From Clostridia bacterium (lineage in GTDB: Bacteria > Bacillota > Clostridia > Saccharofermentanales > Saccharofermentanaceae), in contig JAKSRE010000001.1 of NCBI GenBank assembly GCA_024403775.1, positions 1 to 64,000 on the forward strand: DNA of 64,000 nucleotides, written 5' to 3'. A program made the translations under genes and the position numbers. Below the pieces are notes generated by a model that did no database searches, had not been told where the DNA came from, and was given only the letters and a program-made list of their open reading frames with translations. Of the stretch, positions 9,182 through 16,849 are shown piece after piece (the stretch's first letter is position 1; every line of letters begins with the position of its first letter).

Positions 9182-10651
9182 ATGGCAAAAAATACTACTG
9201 TTTATTTCTGCACAGAGTGTGGATATGAGGTATCTGGTTGGATGGGGAAATGTCCTTCATGCGGCGCATGGAACACCCTCGTATCCTCTCAATCAGTTAC
9301 AGGATCTGGTAAATCAAAAAAGACCTCTCCTTCTGCAAATGAGGCACCAGTATACTCAACTGACAAATACGCTTGGACAGACAGCAAGGGAACTGTACCA
9401 CTTAAAGATGCAGGTAAAGCTTCATATAGTCGTACTTCAACAGGAATTACTGAAGTAGACAGAGTACTTGGAGGTGGTCTGACAGATGGTTCCGTGGTTC
9501 TGGTCGGTGGTGAACCAGGTATTGGTAAATCAACTCTTCTTCTTCAGTTAGCGGAAAGTTTTAAATCTCAAAAATCTATTCTTTATGTCTCTGGCGAGGA
9601 ATCTCATTCCCAGATAGGAATGAGAGCAGAAAGACTTGGTGTAAAAAATGAACGAATCATCCTTTGTGCAGAAACTTGCTTTGAAAATATTGCTGAAGAA
9701 CTTGGTAAAATTAAACCAGGACTTTGTATTATCGACTCCATTCAGACACTTTATTCAGATAACCTTAACGGAACACCTGGAAGCGTTGCTCAGGCTCGTG
9801 AAGTTACTGCAGGATTAATCCGCCTTGCCAAAAATAATAACCTGTCAATCATCCTTGTGGGCCATGTAACAAAAGACGGAACTATTGCCGGTCCAAAAAC
9901 TCTTGAACATATGGTAGATACAGTTCTTTATTTTGAAGGCGATAATATGGGTTCTTACAGAATTCTTCGTTCCATAAAGAATCGTTTTGGCCGAAGTAAT
10001 GAACTGACCTTTTTTGAAATGTGTGAAGACGGTCTTCGTCCAGTTGAGAGTGCGTCAAAACTTCTACTAAGCGGACGTCCAGTCAATGTGCCTGGTTCAG
10101 TGCTAACTACAACTTTGGAAGGAACAAAATCACTTACAATAGAAATTCAGGCACTGATTACTGATAGTCCATATGGTACTGCTCAGAGAATGACCTCCGG
10201 ACTTGATCGTAATCGCGTAGCTATGTTACTTGCTATAAGCGAGAAAATCCTTAAAATACCAGTAACTGGAAAAGATGCATTTATTAATGTTATCGGTGGA
10301 ATAAAAATCAATGATTATGCCTGTGATCTTGCAATAATTGCTGCTATTGTCTCTTCTTACAAGAACATAGTTCCTAGAGATAATACACTCATTATCGGAG
10401 AGGTTGGACTAACTGGAGAACTAAGGCCTGCAACTCAGATATATAAAAGAATTAACGAAGCATTAAACTTAGGAATAACATCAATCGTCCTTCCTGGCAG
10501 TTGTAAAAAACAAATAGAAGAAATGAATAATAAAAATACTTTAAATAATACTAACAATTCGACAAAGCATTGTGATAAAATGTTTAAGTGTGAATTTTTC
10601 TATGTTGATAACCTTTTCGAAGCTATTGACGTGATTTTTTCAGACAGATGA
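9182..10651 (+). CDS. radA: DNA repair protein RadA
   Basis: Bacterial RadA (Sms), the RecA-like helicase that drives branch migration of recombination intermediates. Start at 9182 (MAKNTTVYFC), preceded by AAGGA at suitable distance; an upstream in-frame TTG at 9161 is unlikely. About 489 residues. The N-terminal four-cysteine zinc finger is CTECGYEVSGWMGKCPSCG. Walker A is GEPGIGKST, the family-specific KNRFG motif is present, and the C-terminus is Lon-like. A polar Asn-rich insertion (around NNKNTLNNTNN) lies near the C-terminus, in a usually short loop. ispD follows after 51 nt and is probably co-transcribed. Confidence 0.95.
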   Translation: MAKNTTVYFCTECGYEVSGWMGKCPSCGAWNTLVSSQSVTGSGKSKKTSPSANEAPVYSTDKYAWTDSKGTVPLKDAGKASYSRTSTGITEVDRVLGGGLTDGSVVLVGGEPGIGKSTLLLQLAESFKSQKSILYVSGEESHSQIGMRAERLGVKNERIILCAETCFENIAEELGKIKPGLCIIDSIQTLYSDNLNGTPGSVAQAREVTAGLIRLAKNNNLSIILVGHVTKDGTIAGPKTLEHMVDTVLYFEGDNMGSYRILRSIKNRFGRSNELTFFEMCEDGLRPVESASKLLLSGRPVNVPGSVLTTTLEGTKSLTIEIQALITDSPYGTAQRMTSGLDRNRVAMLLAISEKILKIPVTGKDAFINVIGGIKINDYACDLAIIAAIVSSYKNIVPRDNTLIIGEVGLTGELRPATQIYKRINEALNLGITSIVLPGSCKKQIEEMNNKNTLNNTNNSTKHCDKMFKCEFFYVDNLFEAIDVIFSDR

Positions 10652-10702
10652 TTTCTTTAACTTTTGGACATTTATGTACTTTTTGGGGAGGATTTGACAT
10701 AT

Positions 10703-11623
10703 ATGGCACAAGCATTTAGTAAGAAACGCGTGACTAGCGATATTAAGCGCATTTATGTAATTATTCCTGCAGCAGGAATTGGTTCACGTATGGAATCAGA
10801 AGAAAACAAGCAGTTTATTGAGATAAATGGTATTCCTGTTATCACAAGAACACTTAATGCATTTAAAGAATTTGCAGCTTCATTATTTAATTATGGAATT
10901 CAGCTTAAGGCCGTAGTAGTTACTCAGTCTGAGTTTGTATTCAAAGTTAAAACAATCTGTAAGCGTGAAGGTTTTGACTTTGTGCATGATGTAGTTGAAG
11001 GTGGTGCTACTCGTACTGAATCAGTTTGGAATGGAATTGAAGCTCTTCAGTTTTTCCCATTTCCACCTACAGATAACGATGTAATCTTTATTCATGATGG
11101 TGCTCGTTGCCTTATCGATCAGGATTTGCTCTATCGTTGTATTGAAGGAGCAGCACACTATGATGTATGTGCTGTCGCAGTTGATGTTAAGAGTACAATT
11201 AAGAAGGTTGAGCCTGCTTCAGAAGCAAAGAAGGAAGAAGATTTATCAAAGCTTCCTCCTATCGCAAGACTTCGCGCTACATCTGTTTTGAAGTCTCCTA
11301 GTAAGGAAGAAGATGCTCCTTCACCATTTAAGAGACCTGCTGCTACTCCAGTAGATGTTGAGGAAACTCCTAAGCGTAACGAACTCAAAGAAGTTCAGAC
11401 TCCTCAGGTATTCAGATATAATAAGTTGCTTAATAGTTATGCAAATGCTTTGCGTAAGAATATCGAAGCAACAGATGATACTTCTCTTGCTGAAGCTATG
11501 CATTATAAGGTAACTTTGATTGAAGGTTCTTATAATAATATTAAGATTACTACACCAGAAGATATTACTATTGCTGAAGCTATTCTTAAAAAGATTGATG
11601 CACAGAAAGAAGCAGAATCTTAA
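10703..11623 (+). CDS. ispD: 2-C-methyl-D-erythritol 4-phosphate cytidylyltransferase with an internal insertion
   Basis: Third step of the MEP isoprenoid pathway, forming CDP-methylerythritol. Start at 10703 follows GGGGAGGA with 10-nt spacing; upstream codons lack support. About 306 residues against the usual 225-240. The nucleotide-binding motif PAAGIGSRMESEENKQF is at the N-terminus. HDGARCLI and the C-terminal EVQTPQVF and TDDTSLAEA are also present. The extra length is largely a Lys/Glu/Pro/Ser-rich stretch of roughly 45 residues between VKSTIKKV and VDVEETPKRNEL, i.e. inside the loop preceding the QTPQ strand. The flanking core is intact, so activity is expected. ispF is convergent on the other strand. 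Confidence 0.9.
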   Translation: MAQAFSKKRVTSDIKRIYVIIPAAGIGSRMESEENKQFIEINGIPVITRTLNAFKEFAASLFNYGIQLKAVVVTQSEFVFKVKTICKREGFDFVHDVVEGGATRTESVWNGIEALQFFPFPPTDNDVIFIHDGARCLIDQDLLYRCIEGAAHYDVCAVAVDVKSTIKKVEPASEAKKEEDLSKLPPIARLRATSVLKSPSKEEDAPSPFKRPAATPVDVEETPKRNELKEVQTPQVFRYNKLLNSYANALRKNIEATDDTSLAEAMHYKVTLIEGSYNNIKITTPEDITIAEAILKKIDAQKEAES

Positions 11624-11647
11624 TTTAATATTTTTATCGAACAATAT

Positions 11648-11682
11648 AAAAAGGGTATCTCACACGAGATACCCTTTTTTAT
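11648..11682. terminator. Bidirectional terminator between ispD and ispF
   Basis: GGGTATCTC and GAGATACCC form a perfect 9-bp stem with a 4-nt loop. A-rich sequence on the left and T-rich sequence on the right allow termination of both converging genes. Confidence 0.9.
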
Positions 11683-12173
11683 TACTCTTCTCTGCTAAAA
11701 CTAGCACAAACAAAAACCTGTATTCCATTTCCTTTTCCAAACTCAGTAAGACCCTCTCCAGTCGTCGCCGTTATACCAATGTGACTAACCGGTAAATCAA
11801 GTATGGCACCTATATTTTCTTTCATAGAATCGATATATTTACTAAGCTTCGGAGTAAGACATTCTATAGAAATAGACAAATGATGTAATGTTAGTCCATC
11901 CATATATTTGAGAGCTTCAACAAGATAAATACTACTATCCTTTATTCCCTGTTCTAAGCAAAGCTCATCTGCCTTTTTCCCAAGAATATTGACACCAGTA
12001 GCACCAGATATAGCATTGGTTATTGCATGATAAATAACATCTCCATCACTATTAGCATCTATTTCCCTGTCTGATTTTATATTTACACCAGCAAGAATAA
12101 TGGAATTATCATCAGAGATAGTCTCTTTAAATCTGTGACTGTCCTGACCAATAGTAGTAAAAAATACTGTCAT
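11682..12173 (-). CDS. ispF: IspF-like 2-C-methyl-D-erythritol 2,4-cyclodiphosphate synthase, divergent form
   Basis: 163 residues, the usual IspF size. Zn-binding positions are kept: Asp and His in GQDSHRF and His in DVIYHAI. The Glu of ATTGEGL aligns with the metal-binding Glu135 of E. coli IspF. However, the usual DALLGA is NAISGA, and the GDIG segment (Asp56 in E. coli, near the methylerythritol) reads NILG, so two normally conserved acidic residues are lost. I recall similar GQDSHRF/GEGLT variants in chlamydial IspF, which would make this a functional subfamily (from memory). The start overlaps the upstream lipoprotein stop by 4 nt. It is the last gene of mrp - lipoprotein - ispF. Confidence 0.8.
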   Translation of the reverse strand: MTVFFTTIGQDSHRFKETISDDNSIILAGVNIKSDREIDANSDGDVIYHAITNAISGATGVNILGKKADELCLEQGIKDSSIYLVEALKYMDGLTLHHLSISIECLTPKLSKYIDSMKENIGAILDLPVSHIGITATTGEGLTEFGKGNGIQVFVCASFSREE

Positions 12174-12691
12174 TTTAAATTCTCCTCAATCCAATAACTA
12201 ACATCTTCCATAGTCCAGTAATCATAATTATAACCTTCAAAATAGGAGATAATAAGATTGTTTTTGATTAAAACAAATTCTGGAAGGGCAACTAGATTAT
12301 ATGCTGTTGTATATTCACGCATATCTATCGTATTAATCCCAACAAATGTAATATCGTTGGCATAATACTGAGCTAAGTCCTCAACACCTGCTGTAATACC
12401 ATAAACATCAGCATTCGCAGTAGTATAAAAGTATAAAACTAAAGTTCTATCTGGATCAGTTACAAGCTTATTAAAATCCAGTACTTCTCTGTAGACAATA
12501 CCAGGTTCCTCTTCATCCTCAATATTCTCATAAGACATTACATAAACAGAAGTATCATAATTAATACCTCCTATAGGACTAGTATCCTTAGTATTTGAAG
12601 CTGAACAGGATGTTAAGGTAAACAAAAAGACACTTACCAGAATAAGTGCTACAGTCTTACTGTAAATTATTCTATATAAGTGTCTTGTCAT
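12170..12691 (-). CDS. Thioredoxin-fold lipoprotein lacking the CXXC motif
   Basis: 173 residues. The signal peptide (TVALILVSVFLFTL) and lipobox LTSC place it on the outer membrane face. Residues 75-170 look like a thioredoxin fold: a LVLYFYTTANADVYG strand and active-site region, a FVGINTID strand, and ALPEFVLIKN at the cis-proline position. The place of the CXXC motif holds ANADVYG, so no redox disulfide is possible. It may therefore be a binding or scaffold protein (inference). It overlaps ispF by 4 nt and follows mrp by 3 nt, so it belongs to a tightly coupled operon. I do not recognise a named family. Confidence 0.7.
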   Translation of the reverse strand: MTRHLYRIIYSKTVALILVSVFLFTLTSCSASNTKDTSPIGGINYDTSVYVMSYENIEDEEEPGIVYREVLDFNKLVTDPDRTLVLYFYTTANADVYGITAGVEDLAQYYANDITFVGINTIDMREYTTAYNLVALPEFVLIKNNLIISYFEGYNYDYWTMEDVSYWIEENLK

Positions 12692-12694
12692 ATC

Positions 12695-13558
12695 TTATTC
12701 CAACATATCCTCAACAAGTTTAACAGCACCATCAAGAATTCCAGCTGGAACTCTCTCAACGTGGCCTTCGTCAACAAGGGAAGTTACAGAAGGATCAAGT
12801 GGTACACTGTCGAGAACAACAGAACCCATTTCCTTAGCGGCAGCCTCTACTGTGCCATCTTTACCGAAAATACGAATTACCTTGCCACAATCTGGGCACT
12901 TTACGCTACTCATATTCTCAACAAAACCAAGAATCTTAACCTGCATCATCAATGCCATGTTACGAGCTTTGTTTACAATCATAGATACGAGATCCTGAGC
13001 TGTTGATACAAGAATAATTCCATCGAGTGGAATTGACTGAAAAACAGTAAGTGGAACATCACCAGTACCTGGTGGCATATCGATGAGAAGAACATCCAAA
13101 CCTTCCCACTTAACATCTGTATAGAACTGCTTTACCAAACCAGCAATAACTGGACCTCTCCAGAGAACTGGAGCATCCTCATTCTCAAGAAGCAAATTAA
13201 CACTAACAATCTTTATTCCTGAATGGCTTACTGCAGGAATGATAAGCTTATTCTCATCACCCTTAAGACTCTCCTTGATTCCAAAAGCCTTTGGAATTGA
13301 TGGACCTGTAATATCTGCATCCAAGATACCTACATTGTAACCATCTCTGGCCAGTCTACTAGCAAGAACAGAAGTAACGAATGACTTACCTACTCCACCC
13401 TTACCACTACAGATACCAATAACCTTCTTAACAGAAGATTTATCATTCATCTTTTCAAACTGGATGGACTTTTCCTGCTGTCCTTCACCATTAGCAGATG
13501 AACATGTGCTCTGAGAAGTACAAGATGACTTTGATGGACATGAATCACATGCTGACAT
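12695..13558 (-). CDS. Mrp/NBP35-family ATP-binding Fe-S carrier protein
   Basis: 287 residues. Deviant Walker A is CSGKGGVGKSF (about residue 49), with downstream DADITGPS and DMPPGTGD motifs typical of the Mrp/ApbC family that assembles or transfers Fe-S clusters. It carries extra cysteines in an N-terminal segment (CDSCPSKSSC and more) and in CPDCGK near residue 220, both plausible cluster or zinc sites. The ribosome site AAGGAGG is good. It is first in the operon with the thioredoxin-like lipoprotein and ispF. The last two MEP enzymes are Fe-S proteins, so a loose functional link to ispF is conceivable (inference). Confidence 0.9.
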   Translation of the reverse strand: MSACDSCPSKSSCTSQSTCSSANGEGQQEKSIQFEKMNDKSSVKKVIGICSGKGGVGKSFVTSVLASRLARDGYNVGILDADITGPSIPKAFGIKESLKGDENKLIIPAVSHSGIKIVSVNLLLENEDAPVLWRGPVIAGLVKQFYTDVKWEGLDVLLIDMPPGTGDVPLTVFQSIPLDGIILVSTAQDLVSMIVNKARNMALMMQVKILGFVENMSSVKCPDCGKVIRIFGKDGTVEAAAKEMGSVVLDSVPLDPSVTSLVDEGHVERVPAGILDGAVKLVEDMLE

Positions 13559-13580
13559 ATATATTCCTCCTTAAATAATA

Positions 13581-13609
13581 ATCACAGTAGAAGAGTATTA
13601 TATCACAGT
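13581..13609 (-). promoter_or_regulatory. mrp promoter with two ACTGTGAT repeats
   Basis: On the minus strand a TATAAT -10 (13597-13602) lies about 40 nt before the ATG. The octamer ACTGTGAT occurs at 13602-13609 and 13581-13588, a 21-bp period, bracketing the -10 and start site. This geometry would suit a repressor. No good -35 was seen. Confidence 0.4.
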
Positions 13610-13632
13610 TTGGATAAAATACCCGAGAATAA

Positions 13633-14565
13633 TCACCAACTGAATAAATAAGTACAAAGCATCATCATAACTGGCAATACCAAAAGCATATAAATGTAAG
13701 TTAAGAAAACTGTTCTTACACAAAACTTTGGGGCACAGTCATGCTGCTCTGACAAAACAACATTTAATAAACCTGAAGGAAGTGAAGTCATAATTACGAT
13801 TGCCATTGCTGTAACAGGCATCATATAAAATCTAAGTCTGACTATCATCACTGCAAGAAGCATAATCGCTGGAAAAACAACCATACGAACTGTTGCAGAA
13901 AGGAATGATTTTTTATCGCTGATAAGTTTTCTTGCATCAACAGTTGCAAGAGAAGATCCAACAATTATCATCGCCAAAGGCGTTGCCATATCTGCAACAA
14001 CGGAGAAAGTATTACCTATAATTGAAGGAATTCTAAAAGGAGACACAAATATGATAATAGCTACAATTGATGATAATGTAACCATATTCATCACAAGGTT
14101 TTGTGGTGTGATTTTCTTACCTGAGAAAGAAGCAACACCATAAGTATAGAAAAAAGCATTAAAAACTAGATTATATACAGAAGCCAGAAGCACACCTGCT
14201 TCTCCACCAAGTGCATCCATTATAGGGAAACCCATAAATCCAGTATTGGCAAAGATGGTTACCATAATCATAACCACTCTTTCCTTACGATCAATATTAA
14301 GTTTTCCTGAAATAAAATGAACTGCTGATAATCCAAAAATATAATAGCACGCAGCTGCACCAGCAACCGCAATCATCGCCTTAACAAAATCATAGCTGTA
14401 ATCAAAATTCGAGGACATCAAAATACTAAAAGGCAAAACTGCCTTCAGAAGAATCTCTGAAAGTCCCTTTTGAATTCGGTCATCAATGATTCGTTTCTTA
14501 CGTAAGAAGAAACCTAAAACCATTAAAAATAATAATTGAAAAATCAGCGGCAATAATGTTGACAT
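13633..14565 (-). CDS. AEC-family (auxin efflux carrier-like) transporter
   Basis: 310 residues, about ten hydrophobic segments across the whole length in two five-helix halves. The N-terminus (LIFQLLFLMVLGFFLRKK) and the repeated pattern around NTGFMGFPIMDALGG match the AEC/malonate-type carrier family. Such proteins usually move organic anions or related metabolites. No neighbour indicates the substrate. It lies 61 nt after the coiled-coil gene and 74 nt before mrp. Confidence 0.85.
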   Translation of the reverse strand: MSTLLPLIFQLLFLMVLGFFLRKKRIIDDRIQKGLSEILLKAVLPFSILMSSNFDYSYDFVKAMIAVAGAAACYYIFGLSAVHFISGKLNIDRKERVVMIMVTIFANTGFMGFPIMDALGGEAGVLLASVYNLVFNAFFYTYGVASFSGKKITPQNLVMNMVTLSSIVAIIIFVSPFRIPSIIGNTFSVVADMATPLAMIIVGSSLATVDARKLISDKKSFLSATVRMVVFPAIMLLAVMIVRLRFYMMPVTAMAIVIMTSLPSGLLNVVLSEQHDCAPKFCVRTVFLTYIYMLLVLPVMMMLCTYLFSW

Positions 14566-14626
14566 AGTTGAGATTCTATCATCGCAACATATTCAATGCA
14601 ATCGATATATTACCAAAACTAAAGCA

Positions 14627-15046
14627 TTAAATCTTTGGTTTCTCTCTGTTAAACTGCATAAGCGCTTCTTCGAAAGCTCTGTTAAGACGTGTCGCCTGTT
14701 CTTCAGCTCGCTGAATTATTGCATTGCTATGCTTAACAGCATCTTCTATTATCATCTTAGCTTCCTGCTCGGCGTCATGAGCAATCTCATTACGTTTAGC
14801 TTCCTGAGCTAATCTAACTGATTCAACATACTGATCTGCAGCTCTCTGAGCAGCTTCAAAAACTCCATTGAGTTTAAGAGCTGCTTCAGCTATTGAACCG
14901 CATTCATCTGTCTTAATCTGTCTACTATCTAATTCATCACAAAGTTCATCTATTTTTGCTAACAGTTTCTTCTCGTTCTGCTGATATTCATAAACAACTT
15001 CAAGTAGTTCATTCCTGTTAAGTTTACGTATGTCTCTTTCCGCCAT
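14627..15046 (-). CDS. Small coiled-coil protein, function unknown
   Basis: 139 residues, almost entirely helical and charged, with long heptad-like stretches rich in Ala, Glu and Arg. The pattern around AEQEAKMIIEDAVKHSNAIIQRAEEQA resembles DivIVA/GpsB tails and the ATP synthase b-subunit stalk. No signal peptide or membrane segment. The ribosome site AAAGGAG is strong. The leader contains an inverted repeat GTTGTTAAA / TTTAACAAC (15063-15110) next to the ribosome site that might influence translation. A division- or envelope-linked scaffold is a guess only. Confidence 0.7.
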   Translation of the reverse strand: MAERDIRKLNRNELLEVVYEYQQNEKKLLAKIDELCDELDSRQIKTDECGSIAEAALKLNGVFEAAQRAADQYVESVRLAQEAKRNEIAHDAEQEAKMIIEDAVKHSNAIIQRAEEQATRLNRAFEEALMQFNREKPKI

Positions 15047-15184
15047 AACCTAGTGCTCCTTTGTTGTTAAAATCGTAAACTGAAATCTTTTTACATAACC
15101 ATTTAACAACGAAGGTTTAAACTTATCAAGTTACCTTGCGTTTTATTTTCGAAAAAGAAACTACTCGTTAACAAATAATATACA
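15047..15184 (-). other. Intergenic leader between malQ and the coiled-coil gene
   Basis: 138 nt without a gene. It contains the 9-bp inverted repeat GTTGTTAAA / TTTAACAAC (15063-15071 and 15102-15110) and a second imperfect inverted repeat around 15113-15138. No clear terminator for malQ is visible. Confidence 0.3.
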
Positions 15185-16705
15185 TTATCTTCTATAGAGA
15201 CGATTCAAGTCCTTGTACCATTTGTTATCTATACTATCAAGATCTTCCTTTGTAAAACGAATTCTCCAATTTCCATTAGGTGTACCAGGAGTATTCATTC
15301 TTGTATCTCCACCATAACCGAGCATATCCTGAATAGGGATAATTACGCAGTCAGCATGACTCATCCACAATGTCTTTATAATCGCACGACATGAAGCAGA
15401 ATGTGAGCCACCGTCACCCCAGTTATCACCCTCAAAACCACAGTACTTGAGGCACTCATTACGCTCAGCCTCAGAAGCTTCCCAGAGCCAGCCGAGAAGA
15501 GTGTTATTATCGTGAGTTCCTGTATAAGCTACGCAGTTTGCCTGATAGTTATGTGGAAGATATACGCAGTCATCATTAGGATTAAATGCGAACTGCATAA
15601 TCTTCATGCCTGGAAGACCGCACTCATCAAGAAGAATATCTACGTCAGGCGACTTGTCTCCAAGGTCTTCTGCAATAAGGTGATCAGAAGAACCGAAGTG
15701 CTTATTGTGCATATCAAAGAACTTCATTCCAGGACCAAACTTCCATACACCTTCCTTTGCTGTAAGTGCATCTGAAGGAATCTCCCAGTATGTACTAAAC
15801 GCTCTGAAGTGATCGATTCTAACATAATCATAGAGCTTATAGTTAATCTCTAATCTTCTCATCCACCATGCAAAATCTGAATCAATATGCTTCTGCCAGT
15901 CATAGATTGGATTACCCCAGAACTGTCCATCCTCACAGAAATAATCAGGTGGAACACCGGCAACCTTCTCAAATACAAGATCAGGATTCTTCTTCTTTGT
16001 CTCTTCTGTTGCCATAAGGAACATATCTCTGTCAGCCCATACATCAGCTGAATCGCCTGAAACATAAATTGGCATATCACCAATTATCTCAATTCCTAAT
16101 TCATTGATCTTAGCCTTAGTCTCACTCCACTCGTTAATGAAAATATACTGAACAAAAGCGTGGAAAAGATAATTCTCATTTCCGCGAACCTTCTCGAGAG
16201 CCTTCTTCTTATAGTTCTTCAAATCCTCATCTGGCCATTCCCACCAAGGCTTCTGATAATTGTCATCCTTTATTGCCTGATATAAAGCTACATCATCAGC
16301 CCACTTATTCTCTTGAACAAATGCTTTAACTTTATTCATCATATCGTCGTTAATGCGAGAGAAAGCAAGACGTAATAACTGCTCCTTGCTGTTACGCAAA
16401 AAGTCATAATCAATACGCCACTTATTTACGTTATATTCGCTGTTTACTACTTCACCTGAACTAATAAGACCAAGATGCATCAAATATCTTGGATCAATAA
16501 AAAGCCAGTTTCCAGCAAAAGCTGAGAAACTCTGATAAGGAGAATCACCCATACCAGGATATGAGAATGGCAGTACCTGCCAATATTTCATTCCCTGCTC
16601 CTTAAGCATTCTGGCAAAATTAATTGCCTCCTCACCAAAAACACCGATACCAAATGGTCCTGGTAATGATGCAATGTGCATCAATACACCTGCGCCTCTT
16701 TTCAT
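15185..16705 (-). CDS. malQ: 4-alpha-glucanotransferase (amylomaltase)
   Basis: 506 residues, typical of GH77 enzymes that transfer glucan segments between maltodextrins in glycogen/starch metabolism. The N-terminus GAGVLMHIASLPGPFGIG is characteristic. The catalytic nucleophile Asp is in VRIDHFRAF, the acid/base Glu in IAEDLG, and the transition-state Asp in YTGTHDNNT. It has no signal peptide, so it is cytoplasmic. The ribosome site is GGGGGG. It appears monocistronic; no other maltodextrin genes are adjacent. Confidence 0.95.
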   Translation of the reverse strand: MKRGAGVLMHIASLPGPFGIGVFGEEAINFARMLKEQGMKYWQVLPFSYPGMGDSPYQSFSAFAGNWLFIDPRYLMHLGLISSGEVVNSEYNVNKWRIDYDFLRNSKEQLLRLAFSRINDDMMNKVKAFVQENKWADDVALYQAIKDDNYQKPWWEWPDEDLKNYKKKALEKVRGNENYLFHAFVQYIFINEWSETKAKINELGIEIIGDMPIYVSGDSADVWADRDMFLMATEETKKKNPDLVFEKVAGVPPDYFCEDGQFWGNPIYDWQKHIDSDFAWWMRRLEINYKLYDYVRIDHFRAFSTYWEIPSDALTAKEGVWKFGPGMKFFDMHNKHFGSSDHLIAEDLGDKSPDVDILLDECGLPGMKIMQFAFNPNDDCVYLPHNYQANCVAYTGTHDNNTLLGWLWEASEAERNECLKYCGFEGDNWGDGGSHSASCRAIIKTLWMSHADCVIIPIQDMLGYGGDTRMNTPGTPNGNWRIRFTKEDLDSIDNKWYKDLNRLYRR

Positions 16706-16747
16706 TTTTACCCCCCGTTGTTGTATAAAATGCTACATTGTAAGCAC

Positions 16748-16828
16748 TTTATATAAAACAATTAAACTGTTATAATATCTGAGCAAATTTTTGTTCAGAT
16801 TTAAATTTGGTGCTGAATCAATTCAGCA
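16748..16828 (+). promoter_or_regulatory. prfC promoter and palindromic leader
   Basis: TTTATA (16748-16753), 17 nt, then TATAAT (16771-16776) form a likely SigA promoter. An imperfect palindrome, TCTGAGCAAA-TT-TTTGTTCAGA (16778-16799, one G-U), straddles the predicted start site. A second perfect one, TGCTGAAT-CA-ATTCAGCA (16811-16828), lies in the leader. Either could be an operator or RNA hairpin. Confidence 0.5.
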
Positions 16829-16849
16829 TACGTATTATAGAGGTATTTT

